NCBI GenBank assembly: GCA_006937955.1
Contig: SSNP01000042.1
Span: 1,747,216 to 1,811,215, forward strand
DNA from: Pachypanchax playfairii
Lineage: Eukaryota > Chordata > Actinopteri > Cyprinodontiformes > Aplocheilidae
DNA: 64,000 nucleotides
Reading direction: 5' to 3'
The number at the start of each line of letters is the position of its first letter. The first letter of the stretch is position 1. This document shows, one piece after another, positions 19,621 to 32,470 of the stretch. The translations under genes and the position numbers were made by a program. Under the pieces are notes generated by a model that ran no database searches, was not told where the DNA came from, and saw only the letters and a program-made list of their open reading frames with translations.

Positions 19621-21186
19621 TTTGCACAACACACACAGCTCACACATGCAGACAAAACAACATATCACATGAACAACAGAGATGCAACTAGGAAAGCAAG
19701 TTTCCTCTCGTCTGAATAAATATCAGTAGTTCTTCATGCTATAAAGTCAAATTTAAACACAAGATAATTACTAGTAAAGATTTAAAAAAGGAATGTTTGT
19801 TAAAAAAATGGAAAAGCACAGATTGATTTCTTTAGAAGCATTAAACTGATGGATTTCCTAATATAGACGATCCATTTTTGATCAACATTGTTAACATTAG
19901 TGTTCCACAACAGAATGACACAAAAACAGCTGTAGAAAAGCACAAACAGGCATTTTTCTTCAATAAAAAACTTTAAAAAGCAGAAAAATCATTACCAGAT
20001 CGAAAACAAACATACTGTCTCACACACTTCGAAGCATTTCCTGAATCAAATTGTTGTTAGTACTTTCATATCAGACAACAATAATATCAGATCAAACACC
20101 AGCTGAAAGTCCAGAAAGTTCCAGCGAGCAGTCGAGTGGGTCTGCAGCACTTTCGAAACGCAACAGCTCTCAAGCACAAAGGACAGTAAATGCACTTATT
20201 GAACTGTGTCGTTTAGCTCCATTTGCAGGGGTTACATGTGAGGGACCATTGTAAACCCATCACCACCTGTGAGAGATGATCTCAAGCCATAACTCATACT
20301 CTGGAAGCCCCTCAGCTTCTAAAGCAGCAGAAAATCCAGCTCTGTCTTCTCTAACCCCGGCTTTAGAACCGCCTGTGTTTTCAGTGTTGATCAAGCTCAG
20401 TAAGAATGCAGAGAATGCAGATAGCATTTCAGAGTCAGTGAGGCTCTCCATGTTACTGTATCCCCACATTATAAGAACAGAGCTTACCATGGCATCTTGA
20501 CACTTGGCTGAGTCAAGCATGAAGAAACAGCAGCTTGCCTACTTCTCAGAATCTCACAAGGTGCCTAACGGCGGTCCTCAGATATGAGAGAGCGAGGAAG
20601 AGTCGCGACCTGCCCGATTATTTGAGCAAAAAAGATGTGTTGCATCACTCTGCTGCTCTTCAGTTTTCTCTGCTGAACAGGAACAGCATAACCCCTGGAG
20701 AGGAATCAAGTTCCATTCATCGGCTCACGTTTCTATAATCAATGCAAAAACATCACGCAGTCCCTATTGATCATCACAGGCCCACTGATGTGCAGCAGTA
20801 GAGCATACATCACACAGAATCTGGTCCCTTTCTGCAACAAAACCAGCAGCTAAATAAATGACAAGTGGATCACGGCTGCAGAGTCAGATCTTTTCATTAA
20901 ACAGCAGTGAAGCTGTCAATGTATTTTTACATTAAGAAAAAAAAAACAAGTGCAGTGCATACCTGTATAAAATGTTTTTTTTAAGAATTAGAAAAATGTA
21001 AAGGTGTCAAATGCATTAAATGTTGAACTAATGTCACGACACCGAGCTCTAAGAAGACTAATCAGACTTCTCATGTCCCACTTGCAGCTCTTGATTTCAT
21101 CAGACAAATCAGCATTCCTGTATGTTTGTCTACGACCTCTAAAAAGACTCCAGACTTTTGTCAAACAGTGGGATTAATGAAAGCTC

Positions 21187-21191
<5 letters not shown>

Positions 21192-21262
<71 letters not shown>
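21192..21262. repeat. (TA)n microsatellite
   Basis: About 35 uninterrupted TA units lie just upstream of the esrrb 5' region. Confidence 0.98.
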
Positions 21263-21265
<3 letters not shown>

Positions 21266-21435
21266 TTGAAAAGAGCAACATTAGCTACAAATAAAAACAA
21301 CTGATCAAAGAGGCATTAGAAGAGGTATCTAATATTTTCTCCTGTTATTCATAGATATTTTTTGTCATAAAATGTATATGTTTTCAGAATAGTGGTAAAC
21401 TTAATGTAAAGTTATTATCAAGGATGATAAATTGT

Positions 21436-21460
21436 AAAAAAAAAAAAAAAAAAAAAAAAA
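21436..21460. repeat. Poly-A run (25 bases)
   Basis: An uninterrupted run of 25 A bases in AT-rich DNA. No retroposed gene or target duplication is recognised next to it. Confidence 0.9.
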
Positions 21461-21749
21461 TAGTTATTCAAAGAAATCAGGTCATATAATTACAAGAGTT
21501 GCAACGTAGGTACATTTAATTTGCATTGTTACTTGCTGAAATCAGTTTGTTAAAGCCAACTTTATCTCATTTAAAGTCGGATTTTCTGTCTGTTATGACG
21601 GAAAGAGCTCGTGATGCTCCTCTCAGTCTCAGAACTGCACGATTTTACATCATTTTACTGTTCAGTTGTTTTCCAAAAACAAACAGGCCTCATACTGGAG
21701 GTAATGAAACATTTGGTGCATCCTGAAATAATCAAATCGATAACACATT

Positions 21750-22480
21750 TCAGTCACTGTTCCCAGAGGGAAAGTGGTGCACATCCGCGTGCGCGGCACA
21801 TGTCTCAATTAGTGCCAAAAAACAGCACGCAGACTGTTCAAAAATAATCAAAGAAATGATAGAAACCGGGGAAAATCGTGTATTGTGTGTTAAAGGCTGA
21901 TGGATGTGTACCTTTCTCGGACAGGTCATGTCACATTCCCGGCTGGGCACAGCTCAGAGTGCAAGTGGAGTCTCCAGGTTGGTGTGGCTCTGTGCGTCTG
22001 AGTGCGCCGTTTAACCGTCACACACCGCAGCTGCGCTGTCAACTCCTCCTCCGGCGAGCGCCTTGCGGCTCAACCAAACACCTCCACAGACTGCAGGCAG
22101 AGAGATGGGTCAAATGTGACTCCACACACGGAAAACACACAAACCTGTCTGTCTGGTCCAACGTTTTTCAACCCTGAAAGGAATTTCCACAAAATCTATG
22201 AGTAAACCACCGAATTCCCGTCAAATTCTAAATCACACAAGGTGTCCTCTTCGTTTGTTGCAGCTGTTTCAAAGAGTTTGGCCTGTCTGGCACACCTCTT
22301 CCCGGGATTTGGTGGGTGGGCTTTCACCTGAGAAAACGGCAGGTGACAGCAGACGTGAGAAAGCACCGATCACCGTGGCAAGTCGGCAAGTTTCCACTGT
22401 TGATGAATAAATAAGAGGACAATCCGCCGCGTCGCGTCTGCTCGCAGAGATCACAGTTACTGTATCAAGTAACAGGAGTT
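21750..22480 (-). promoter_or_regulatory. CpG-richer region, possible alternative upstream promoter or 5' exon of esrrb
   Basis: Within AT-rich surroundings this region has many CpGs, including GCGTGCGCGGC near 21790, CTCCGGCGAGCGCC near 22050 and CCGCCGCGTCGCGTC near 22425. On the minus strand a short open stretch ATGACCTGTCCGAGAAAG is followed by GTACAC, a weak candidate donor. Joined directly to the exon at 7429 it would stop at once (GCT GCT AAA TAG), so it would act as a 5'UTR segment rather than coding sequence. Mammalian ESRRB is known to have several non-coding 5' exons. No transcript evidence is available here. Confidence 0.3.
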
Positions 22481-25289
22481 TGCACATGATCCAAACTTGA
22501 TTTGATTTTGCTGTGGATCATGTAAATATTTACTCAGGTAAATATTTTCATGTGAATTTGGATTAAAGATTCTTATATGGTATAAAAGCAGCAATGTTTG
22601 AGCTGTTTAGGGACGTTCACCTTCAGTTTTGTGAAACCAAACCGACCAAAAACATCAAATAAACAATTTATTTTTCAGCATTGTACCTGGGCAGCTTGTT
22701 AAGTTTAAGAAAGATCAAATCCTGTTGTGATTTAAAAACTTTTCCTTTTCTCTTTTCTTTTTTCAAACATTTACTGTTTCTGCAGCCTGACAGCAGCAAA
22801 CAACTCTTAATCATCTCCACTAGAGGGAGGGCTAACGCACAACAAGGCCACCAAGGAGCTGCATCGCAGGTACATTTATTTATTTAATTCTATTCCCACA
22901 GCTTGATGGTGTAATTCATAAACTGGAGGAATGACAGCCAGGACAGTGACAACATCCAGGCGCACAATGGAGACCTGAGCGCATTTTCTTCTGCATACAA
23001 AAAAAAAACAACCCAACTATCCATTACAAACGTGTAATTATTGCCCTTAATAGATTAATTCATGCTGAAAGATAGAAATGGGTTCCAGGCTATTGATGTA
23101 ATTATTTCACTGAGGAAATTAAGTGACATTAAAAGAATGATATTGTCACCGTCAAAGTATCATTGATTCTTTTCGAATGCAATTAACTGTATTTGAAAAT
23201 GGGACCTGCACACTGAGCTGTGCAAGGAGCACCGAGGATCACTTCATTTGTGGGAGATATAAAGACCAAATTATCCCATCAAAGAGAAAAATCTATAAAT
23301 GTAATGGCAGAGAGCTTCAGCACTAAGGATTGACAACAGCTATGTTCGGTGTGTTAACCGTCAGCATCACACGTGCACGCTCTGTACACAGGGCAAAGAA
23401 TTGTGGTCAAATCTTCTTTAAAAACTTGGAATAAGAGCAGAGCAGCAATATAAAACATCTCTGAGGTGTCATGACTGAAAATTGACTTTTTTTCGTGTGT
23501 TCTTGACCTAATGTGCCAGTCGTGGTCTTTTAGAAATAAAGTGATATTTGCATGATTTCAGAGCTGAAGCAACACTTGCATCACATCAAACTTGTCCTCA
23601 TTTTTAATTGTTCTAATAGTTTTTAATGGATTTATAACGAGGTTGTTTTTTTTTTTGTTTTTTTTTTTGGAGTCTGTTCTCAGATAATACTGTAGTTCAA
23701 GAACTTTTTTAAAGGAAGTTTAAGTTTTTAAACCAAATCCTAGTTTAAGATTTAGAAATTGTTATACTGTAATGTATTTGAAGACAGAGGACTGAAAGGA
23801 TTTTTAGATTTTAAGCTACCAGCACATTTAAACGATAAAATAATAATTTAATACATAACAACATTTTTTTCTCGAACTTTAGAGTTGCATAGACTGACGT
23901 GCATCCATCACTGTTTAAATAACGACTTTTGGATTGTTGTTTTGTTGACGCTCTGTGGTTGAGCACTGCGTTCTGATGGATTCCAACAAAAGCAGCTGCT
24001 GGTCCACACAGCTCCCTAACTCAATTACATTCTTGGTAATCCACTGAAAAGACACTCAGAGAAGAGGCAGAGCAGGAGGCAGAGTGCAGGAAAAACATGA
24101 AACGTATCAAAACAGAACTACTAACGTGAGATACAAGCATCAGAGGAATCAGACATCCATCTCAGTCTTGGTCAAAAACACAACATCATTCAAACCCAAA
24201 CATTTTTCTTCCCAATTAAAACCATATCAGAGTCTCTCTCTCTCCTCCTGTTATCAGGCAGTGCCCCCCCATCATCCCACCCTCACCTGTATCTTATTTA
24301 GGTAACAGCTTTCCATCTATCCCCCTCACATTCATGCTCTATACACTGATGGCGTTAAGTTCAGTGCACCTGGTTAACAAATATGGGCAGGGGACCAAAG
24401 TGTTTTTGAAAATGGACGTTGGAGTGCCTGTGCTGTACTGGATGACAATAGTCTGTCTCTGTTATTCACAGCCCAACCTGTGAGACTGTGTGTTCTTGTT
24501 TGTTTGTTAGTGTGTTTATTTGTGTGTGCATGAATGTATTTTTTGGTCCCCGTGCGCGCACAGACTCCCAGGCTGGGAGGCTGTAGTGCCGGGTGGAGCG
24601 GCAGTCTGGAAATGAGATAAGGATGTCTGATTCATAGGATCTGACAGGAAATCTATACTCTGCAATGTTTATAATCCACCCATTACTACACAGCCGAATG
24701 AAAGAACAATAATCCAATCATTTACTCCATATTTACCTGAGGCAGATTCTCGGTTTAAAGGCGAAGTGCATCACATGGAGAGCAAGGCTGGAAAATAGTG
24801 GCTGATATGGATGAAGTTGAGGAGGGACAGTTCTGATCTGAGAAAGAGGAGGATGTTAAATGAAGTGAAGATTGACCCTCTACAGGAGTCAGGATTGCTC
24901 ACCTGTGTGTACTCTGCAGGGTTAAAGGTCCTACAGTACTCATCATTAGGACCCCATTAATATTGCCTGTCACCAAAAGGTGAAAAGTGGATGATATTTT
25001 TTACCTGTGTGGCCAGATTCAGCAAAACTCAAGAAGATGGGCTTTTATTTTTGTAACTTTTGGTTTTAGAACTTAAAGAAATATGAAGTTATGGAGCTGA
25101 TCTCAAGAAATTTCCTGAAGAATAACTTTTCTCCACAAATCAACAAAATTAGAAACAAATCTTTATCAAAATCCACATTTTTCAGTAGATGTTTAATTTG
25201 GCTCATGTAGCAGGTAATCGCTAAGAGTAAAGAGACATTTTCCAGAGGGGGTTTACAAATCATGTCTTTCATGGACAGTATGAGCTGCT

Positions 25290-25500
25290 GTTCATTGTAT
25301 ACGAGGGGGGAGGTTTATCTTATTTGAAAAAGTGAAGGGGGCCTGCCCTTATCTGTCAATAAACAGTAATTAGATTTTGTGGCCGATAGCGTCGATTGGT
25401 TTCTAATCTAGCTGTCGCCCTAGATGTGTGTAATTAAAATCCTGATTGATAAAGGCGCGGCAGCCCGCCCACGCCACCACTTTACCATACCCTACCCCCG
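25290..25500. promoter_or_regulatory. Candidate conserved non-coding element
   Basis: A repeat-free stretch rich in candidate factor sites: CTTATCTG (GATA-like), GTAATTAGAT and GTGTAATTAAAATC (homeodomain cores), GTCAATAAACAG (forkhead-like), and CpG-bearing GGCCGATAGCGTCGATTGG. There is no open frame with coding character. Confidence 0.3.
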
Positions 25501-27119
25501 ACCCTTTCAAAACACAAACAAGAGGGAGATATGAAAAAAGGCCTGCGGAGAAAACTGCACTTCATATTGATCAGTTTTATCTACTTGCCTATCAATGCCC
25601 TCTTTTTCCCCCATAATACAGGAGCTGGTGCAAAGGTTTCTCACGTTAAACTTCAGAGCTACAGCTCACACAGCTGATGTTATCTTTGTGAAAAGACTTA
25701 AATTACAAAAACACATGATCACACAAGAAGATGATGGTGTATGCAAAAAAACAAAAGGGAAATACAACTTTTACAATTAATGATTTCACTAATACATGAC
25801 TATGGACATACACACAAAAATAAACACATGCATGGTCCCTCTACACCAAAAACTTTGAAATGAAAAGAGTCTTAGTGTGTTTTGAAGTGGGGAGCATTCA
25901 TGGAAGTAATGGTCCAAAGCTTCATTTGATTTTTAATGGAAGGTACATTTCAAAAGGAAAACTTTCATTGAGCAGAAAATGACCTTCCTGAGTTTCTTTT
26001 CATGCACTTGGTGTGAGATTGAGATTGATAAACGCTCCCTTTGCTGTGCCAGTCCATGCATGCTGCACCTTATTTAACCAATTTCAGTAATTTCCCCACT
26101 AAACAATGAATAAACCTTGGTTAACTAAAACAAGAGACCAAAGACCAGAGAGATATATTGCTGGGAAAACTTTTTATTTGATAGTGATTGTTGAATCTGG
26201 ATGCACTCTACCACAGAACACTAAGACTTATTACCTGTTTCATGTCAGTCATTCAGAGTTGCTTTTTATCCTCTCAAATTAAATGATTTGCCATATCTGG
26301 CTTTGTTAGGACCATGCTCTTATTTTTAGATATTTTTTATTTGTCTGTCCATGAAATTAAAATAACACGGTCACATCTAAGTTTGCTGAGCCATGTAGAA
26401 AATGTGCTTTTTCCATTCCATTATGATTACCACTAAATTATCACAGATACTGATAGCAACTTGTGACTCCCATCGTTTAATAAAATGAGCAGAATTTAAA
26501 TATATAATGGTATTTTGTGACACATTACTCTAATATTTACTGTAATATTGTGTTGCATCTTATAACTAGATTATCAAAACTCAAACTCATGAATTACAAA
26601 TTCTTAAGTAACCTTCTGCTGAATTTTGCTGCAGAATATTTACACAGAATGTAACATACCAGAAAATGCTAAAGCATTTAATGGAACTTTCTATAGGTGT
26701 ATTCTCACCCAGAGCACAATAACAAATGAAACCTTTGTGCATCATGATGGATGAAGATGCTGATTTTATGTCTCTTTTTTTTGTGCTGTCAGTTCTGACC
26801 TCATCAGACAATCAGCCCAATACAACAAACAGGTAACAAAGTAACTGTGTAGTTCTGGATCCTTTACATAAATAAGTATAATGCCATGTTGGGAGGTACT
26901 TTTTCATTTATTTTTTTATTTGTGTAAGTTTTGTATATTTTTTTTTTTTTGAGGTATAAAAATGAAAATTATTGTAATATTTCTTTAGAGGTTGATTAAC
27001 TTTATTAACTAAAAACTTACCCTTGACAAACTTAGAAAAAAGCTTCAGGATATAAGAAACCTTGTCATCTCATATGAGTAATATGTGATTGGAGATCATA
27101 TTCTCCTTTTGATTCTTCT

Positions 27120-27420
27120 TAAGATTATCTTCTCTCCTGATAATAAGACCGGTTCCCCCTGTGGTTCCATAACAGCAGAGTGACCTTGTTACCAGGGTGC
27201 CGCGTGTCACAGCAGGGGAGCCCAGAGGGAGAAGATGGGGTGAGAAGATCACCTCCCTGTACGTCTGGTACCCGTCCTGCTCCCACCACAGGCCCGGTAC
27301 TGCAGAGGCCGTTGTGGGGAAAGGAGCAGCTCTAGGCTCTGGAGAACATGACTCCAATTAAGCTCTGGAACCCTGGCTTATGCTTCACTGCCTCTGCAGC
27401 CTGGTTGTCCTAGGCATGAA
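27120..27420. promoter_or_regulatory. Balanced-composition block, possible regulatory element
   Basis: A GC-richer stretch inside AT-rich intergenic DNA. The minus-strand open frame across it (27070-27357) has no recognisable domain and no convincing flanking splice pair. A regulatory role is only an inference from composition. Confidence 0.2.
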
Positions 27421-29089
27421 GACACAGAGTCCAAGGAAATGAACTCTGACTGGATAGTTAAAATGGACACTGCAAGTTAGAGCTTGCTTTTAAAATAACT
27501 TCAGAGTTACTGGGATTCAGCTAGGTATGATATAACAACTAGTTCTGTTGATAGTGTGCAATAAAATTAACCTAAATTTCATAATTTGTTTCCTGATTTG
27601 AAATGCTTGGGAAAAAAATGTCAGCGTTAAGCACACAGTAATAGATGAGAGCGATAGACAGGCCTCGTTTTCCCCTGTGATTAAAAATGTATGTTGCCAC
27701 ACGCAGCCTTTGGTGTGGAACTCTCCTGGAAAAAAGAGCTGGTTAATATTCAGGCCCATGTCTGGCTAATGTCTTAAAGTGATAAATAGGAGGGGGTTGC
27801 TGCCGTTTGATTGTTCTTCACAGGCAGTCTGGGAGCAGCAGCACAGGGGGATTTAAGGTGGAGGAATCCTCTCAAAGCTCCTCATTCATTCACTCTTAGA
27901 CGCCCCATCATTAATTGGGCCTGTCGACATGACTCCTCTGTACCCAGGGCCACTGGCTGCTACCATGGTGGATGAGCTTTTTAAGACAGTTCAAAAGAGT
28001 CCTTGCCTCATGAAAGGCATTCAAATTACATGAAATTGCATTCATGTCAAGCCTTGCAGGCATAGTCGTACAGTACACTGGCATAATGTCTTCTTTCATG
28101 CTCTGCGTATCTGTGTGACTATATAATCTTTCTCTTGAGAGCAAATCACAAAATAAAGTGTTTGCCTAAATATATAATGTCTGCAAATGTACTGCATCGA
28201 GCAGAATGTAGTGATACAATACATCACCACGAAGTATAACATAAACAAGATCTACTAACTTTGAAATAACTTACTTTCTGATGTATTAGTATCTTTATAC
28301 CAATTTGCAGTTAAAAAAACAACTTTTCACCCTGTTGCTGTATTTATGGAAATGTATGGTGTATAAATGAAGGTGTCATATGAAGACTTAAAGGGTAATT
28401 GAACTGTAGTGTATGTCACTTATTCCTTTGGCACAGTTTCCAGTTTAACACTTATCTCCCAGAAAGTAGTTATGCAGGACAAGGTGAGTTCAGCCTTCAA
28501 AAAACTTTGTGATTTCTACTGATGTTGAGCCGGAAGGTTATAGCAGACGGAGGCCAGATTTGGTTCACCATGTCAACCGTGTGATGCTTAAGTATTTATA
28601 ACCATTAGAGGCTGTATATATGTCATGAAGTACAGTAGGTTCTTTTTTAAGTTGGCCTACATCACTTCCGTCCTTGTCCGAGTGTTTCTTTCTGCAAGGA
28701 CTGATGACCCCTACATCAGAGAAGAGTTGAACCCTTCAGAAACTTCTCACATTATTGAAATGTGAGATGTATAAATTGTTTATAATTTTGTCTTACAACG
28801 GGCACATTTTGTGTGGTCTGTAGACTAAAGCTAATCAGTGCTTAGCACAAACTGGGCTATAGGATTAAATTATGTGTTTGCATCCATATAGACCTCCTGC
28901 AGAGCTTTACTCAAGCTACCAGTGTCTCTCAAAGGAACTTGGTAGGCAATAGTTTACTCACCTCTTGCATTGTAACTTTAAGCTTTTCTGACTGAAGCTA
29001 TTTGCAGTCTCATTCTTTCTCCTTTTACATATTTCACAATCGTTTTTTTTTCAATCACATGCATTCCCATTACTTTTCCCTCTTTTCCT

Positions 29090-29620
29090 CCTCCTCTCGC
29101 TGTCATGTAAGTGGTTTCTGTTATGGCAGCAGGAAGGCTACCCGCAGCGGGAGAGATCCTAATTAACAGGCTATTCATTTGTGTGGAGCGGAGGGCTCCT
29201 GCTTTCTGAGCACTTGTTTTATGGTGGCGCTAGGGAGCTCTGTCCAGGGATTTGGAGGGGGATAATTGCCTTTGCCGCAGGCTGCAGTAATCTGGTCGGC
29301 TAATTCATTATTTTAATAAGTTAGCTTCTCCTCGGGGGTGTGCTAGCTGCGCTGCGCCTCAAACCTTGGTGGTGCACCTCGTTATTGTGGCGCTCTTTTA
29401 CACTGACGCCCGCACGGGGTTAATAACTGTTATTAGCCTCTCTCCTCAGCCTGCAATTTCTCGTTTAACTAGGGCGATTCAAACGAAACCTTTGTGAGCG
29501 TCTAATAATCAACTTCTCTGGAACCAGGGGTAATCCCTATGAAGGGGTCCATATACTGGAGAGGGGTAATGGATGCAATCGGCCGAGTGCCTTTGCCTCC
29601 ACTTCTTTCATTATGGGTCC
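29090..29620. promoter_or_regulatory. Candidate conserved non-coding element (strongest in texture)
   Basis: About 530 bases of complex sequence with several homeodomain-type cores (CCTAATTAACAG, GGCTAATTCATTATTTTAATAAG, GTTAATAACTGTTATTAGCC), scattered CpGs and no simple repeats. No frame is coding. Its length and density of TAAT cores resemble vertebrate developmental enhancers near regulatory genes such as esrrb. Conservation is not tested. Confidence 0.35.
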
Positions 29621-31839
29621 TGATGTTGTTTTTGTTGTTGATGCTGCTGTTGTTTTTACTTAATTCTCTCAAAATCATTTGAAGGAAGAAATATTTGCTT
29701 TAAGCAAAGGGAAATGGATCAGTTTTAAACATAAAAATAAGATGATCATTAACTTTGTGTAACTAATGGCTTCATTTAGCTCGTAATCTTCCATCTTTTT
29801 AATGGGACATGCATTCAGTAGGATTTGCCTGTGCAGTGGCAGGTTTATTGGCTCTAGAGCATTCAGAAATGTTGTGTATTAGCAAATTAAAAAAAGAAGA
29901 GTTTATGAATATGATTTTTTTCACTCAGTATTGGAAACGTTTGAGGGAACCTAAAATCCTATTATCAGCACAGAACAAAGTGGCTAAAGGGTTTTGAATG
30001 TGCACATTGATTACATTATATTTGTGATGAAAAGAGCCATCCTAATTCACTTTTGAGGAAAAAATACAATGCTGACAGGGAAATCTCATTACGTGGTCCG
30101 AGGCTTGCCTGCTTTGCATCTGCCAATGACAAACTGGGTAAAGAAAACAAAACAGCCAAAATAATAGCTGTATAAATCAATACACAAAATGCATTAATGG
30201 AATGAACCATTTGCACATTACAATGACATCTAATTGTCTTATAATGCATCTTCATTTGACAGATAACCCAGAGGTGACCAATGCTCCATTGAGGATGTTT
30301 GGTGTCCAGTGTCTTAGTCTACATGATCTCTGTAAGGTTAATCTTGTGAGCTTGTTTAGCTATCATCCCTGTTAATTGAGCTTGATGAAATTAAATAATC
30401 TGATTCTTCTTCTATACTTAACCAAGACAGAGTGATATATTGCATGGCCCTGGGTCCCTGTAAAGAGAGGGACAACAGCATTACCGTGTAGGATGGAAAA
30501 TGTTATACTGAGCAGGGCCAAATTCTGTGGTTAGTCACATGGCTGAAAGAATAACATTTCCGCTAATACGTTTTCCCTTCAACCCAACAACAATTAAATC
30601 ACCTGAGGTATTGCACAATGTTTATCCAAGAGTGTAACAGTTGAGCAAATGGCTTAGCATAATCATTTAGCACTTTTATCTGCATCTGAAAGTTAAGCCG
30701 ATTCTTGGCCACAGCCCTTTATGCACACAGGAGTGGTAGTTTTGCTCCATAAAGTACGCACATGATAATAAATGGCCTGGTTCAACATTAACTATTATTC
30801 ACTTGCATGTCCTTCCTGGCTGGCCACATGTGCAGCACAAGCTCAGTGCCGGCCTTTGGGGCTGCCTGCGGCTTGTTCAGGGCCACAGTTTTTCAAAGCC
30901 CACGCTGCCATCTGCTAGACCAGTGTCCCCCATTCTGCTTGTCAAACTGACATGGGACAGCAGACACCCATGAGTCTCCCACACCCAGGTGTTATGACAC
31001 CATTATGCATATGGATACCCAGATTACTATAGATCTCTGTTAACATCTGTGAGAGCAAACACGCAACTGATAAATACACTATGTACACAGGTTTGCTCCA
31101 TAAATGCTTTTTCTGCATGGAGAGTGGATAAATTGTCTTTCACTTATATTTTATCTTGACACTTATTTGTATAAGACAGTATACTAATCAATAATATCAG
31201 CTGATGTTTATTTAAAAACTGCTGGAGTGGCATAGCTCAGGCCAGCCGTCCTGCCCACCTTAAAGCCGCTCAACTTAGCATGACTAGCTCCTAATGAGTG
31301 GTCCCTCCTCTCATCACACAATCCTGAGTCCCTCCATCCCACATTCATCAATTCTCATTAGCGAAAATCATCATGTGGAATACCAACTTTTGGCCAATAT
31401 TCATCACTGTCAGCCCTCATCCATGGTAGCGCAATGACAAAAGAGTGCCTGAGTAGCACTGACTTAGCTGTTTTATTCCCTAATCTCCCCCTCTGTGCTT
31501 CTGGAACCCAAGCAACTTTTTTGCAGTGGACTTTCCCTGACAGCAATTACATTATGCAAAAGGAGGGGATGAGTTCAGTGAAGAGTCTGACTGAGGAAAA
31601 AAGCCTCTGCTGAACTCTGTCTGCTGGCATTCAAATAAGACCCATTCACCTCCCCTGGACAGTAAAGAACAATATGGACAAAGATGTTACAGCTTTGTAA
31701 TCTTACTCAGACATAAATATATTAATATAGTTTTTTCCATTGCTTTTGTGCTAATATTGTCCAGCAGCCACTTGAAAAATAAATGCACTGAGAATTAAGT
31801 CCTGTGAAAAGGAGCATAAAGGAAACTTATGTTACACAT

Positions 31840-31841
<2 letters not shown>

Positions 31842-31909
<68 letters not shown>

Positions 31910-31910
31910 T
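31842..31910. repeat. (TC)n-(CA)n compound microsatellite
   Basis: About 27 CT units pass directly into about eight CA units. Confidence 0.98.
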
Positions 31911-32079
31911 GTCGATACAGATTCATGGATAGAGCGACATGATTTTAAAGGGACATAAGGCAAGATTTGTGAAAAACTACACATGCATTTCCAGTTTATT
32001 CAATGCTAATGGGTCATGAAGCATTAAAAACCCAAAATAACGAGGCCATCTGCATATATGTCTGTTGCCTTGGAAACGC

Positions 32080-32193
32080 TGTGTGCTACATAATGCGCTG
32101 CAGTTCGACGTCCGAATTTCCCGCGCAGTTGTAGGGATGTGACGTAAATTGACGCTGCATGCGCGTTGCCGACAGCTCTTGAACAGGAAGTAC
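32080..32193 (+). promoter_or_regulatory. TATA-less promoter-like sequence before the 32194 exon
   Basis: Just upstream of the exon the sequence is CpG-rich, with TGACGTAA (CRE-like, near 32139), TGCATGCGCG (resembling an NRF1 half-site, near 32156) and CAGGAAGT (ETS-like, near 32184). This combination is common in vertebrate housekeeping promoters. CpG density continues at 32580-32690, after the donor. Confidence 0.35.
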
Positions 32194-32470
32194 ATGGCCA
32201 CCGTGGACTTGGATTCAAACACTGAAGGTATACTTATGGATGTTTCTGCAGCCAGCAAACGACCTGCATCCACTCTCACCCCCCAAAAAAGTGGCACCAC
32301 GAAGAAAAAAAAGACTTTATCAGCGGCATCTCGTGAGTCAAAAAAAAATATGACCGAAGCCGGGCAGGCACCCGCATAAATATTGGATATGCGTTCGGTT
32401 CATGGAGGGAACTTCAGCTGCATTTGGGAGTGAAAACGGATGCTGACATGGCTCATTTCCTTGTGACCAG
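32194..32470 (+). pseudogene. Exon-like fragment of an uncharacterised teleost gene family, frameshifted
   Basis: From ATG at 32194 the frame reads MATVDLDSNTEGILMDVSAA and a Lys/Ser/Thr-rich stretch, and then stops as TAA shortly after an A-run. The run at 32340-32348 has nine A's. One more A would continue in the frame YDRSRAGTRINIGYAFGSW, then RELQLHLGVKTDADMAHFLV and T/R at 32470, where AG|GTGAGA makes a good donor. The N-I-G-x-A-F-x-x-W-R-E-L...K-T-D-A-D-x-A-x-F-L pattern is one I remember from multicopy, poorly characterised fish proteins; function unknown. No downstream exon was identified. It may be a dead copy, a sequencing error in the homopolymer, or the first exon of a live gene. 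Confidence 0.55.

Larger units (their letters stand above)
22481..32193. other. Intergenic region upstream of esrrb
   Basis: No exon of a recognised gene is seen on either strand. Most of the sequence is AT-rich and featureless. Balanced, repeat-poor blocks at about 25290-25500, 27120-27420 and 29090-29620 stand out as possible regulatory elements and are listed separately where supported. The CT/CA microsatellite begins at 31842. Confidence 0.6.

Noticed and set aside
19132..19668. A 178-codon Ser/His/Leu-rich frame on the minus strand
   Set aside because: It is the translation of a CU-rich and CA/TA-repeat region in the esrrb 5' region; its content is simple repeat.
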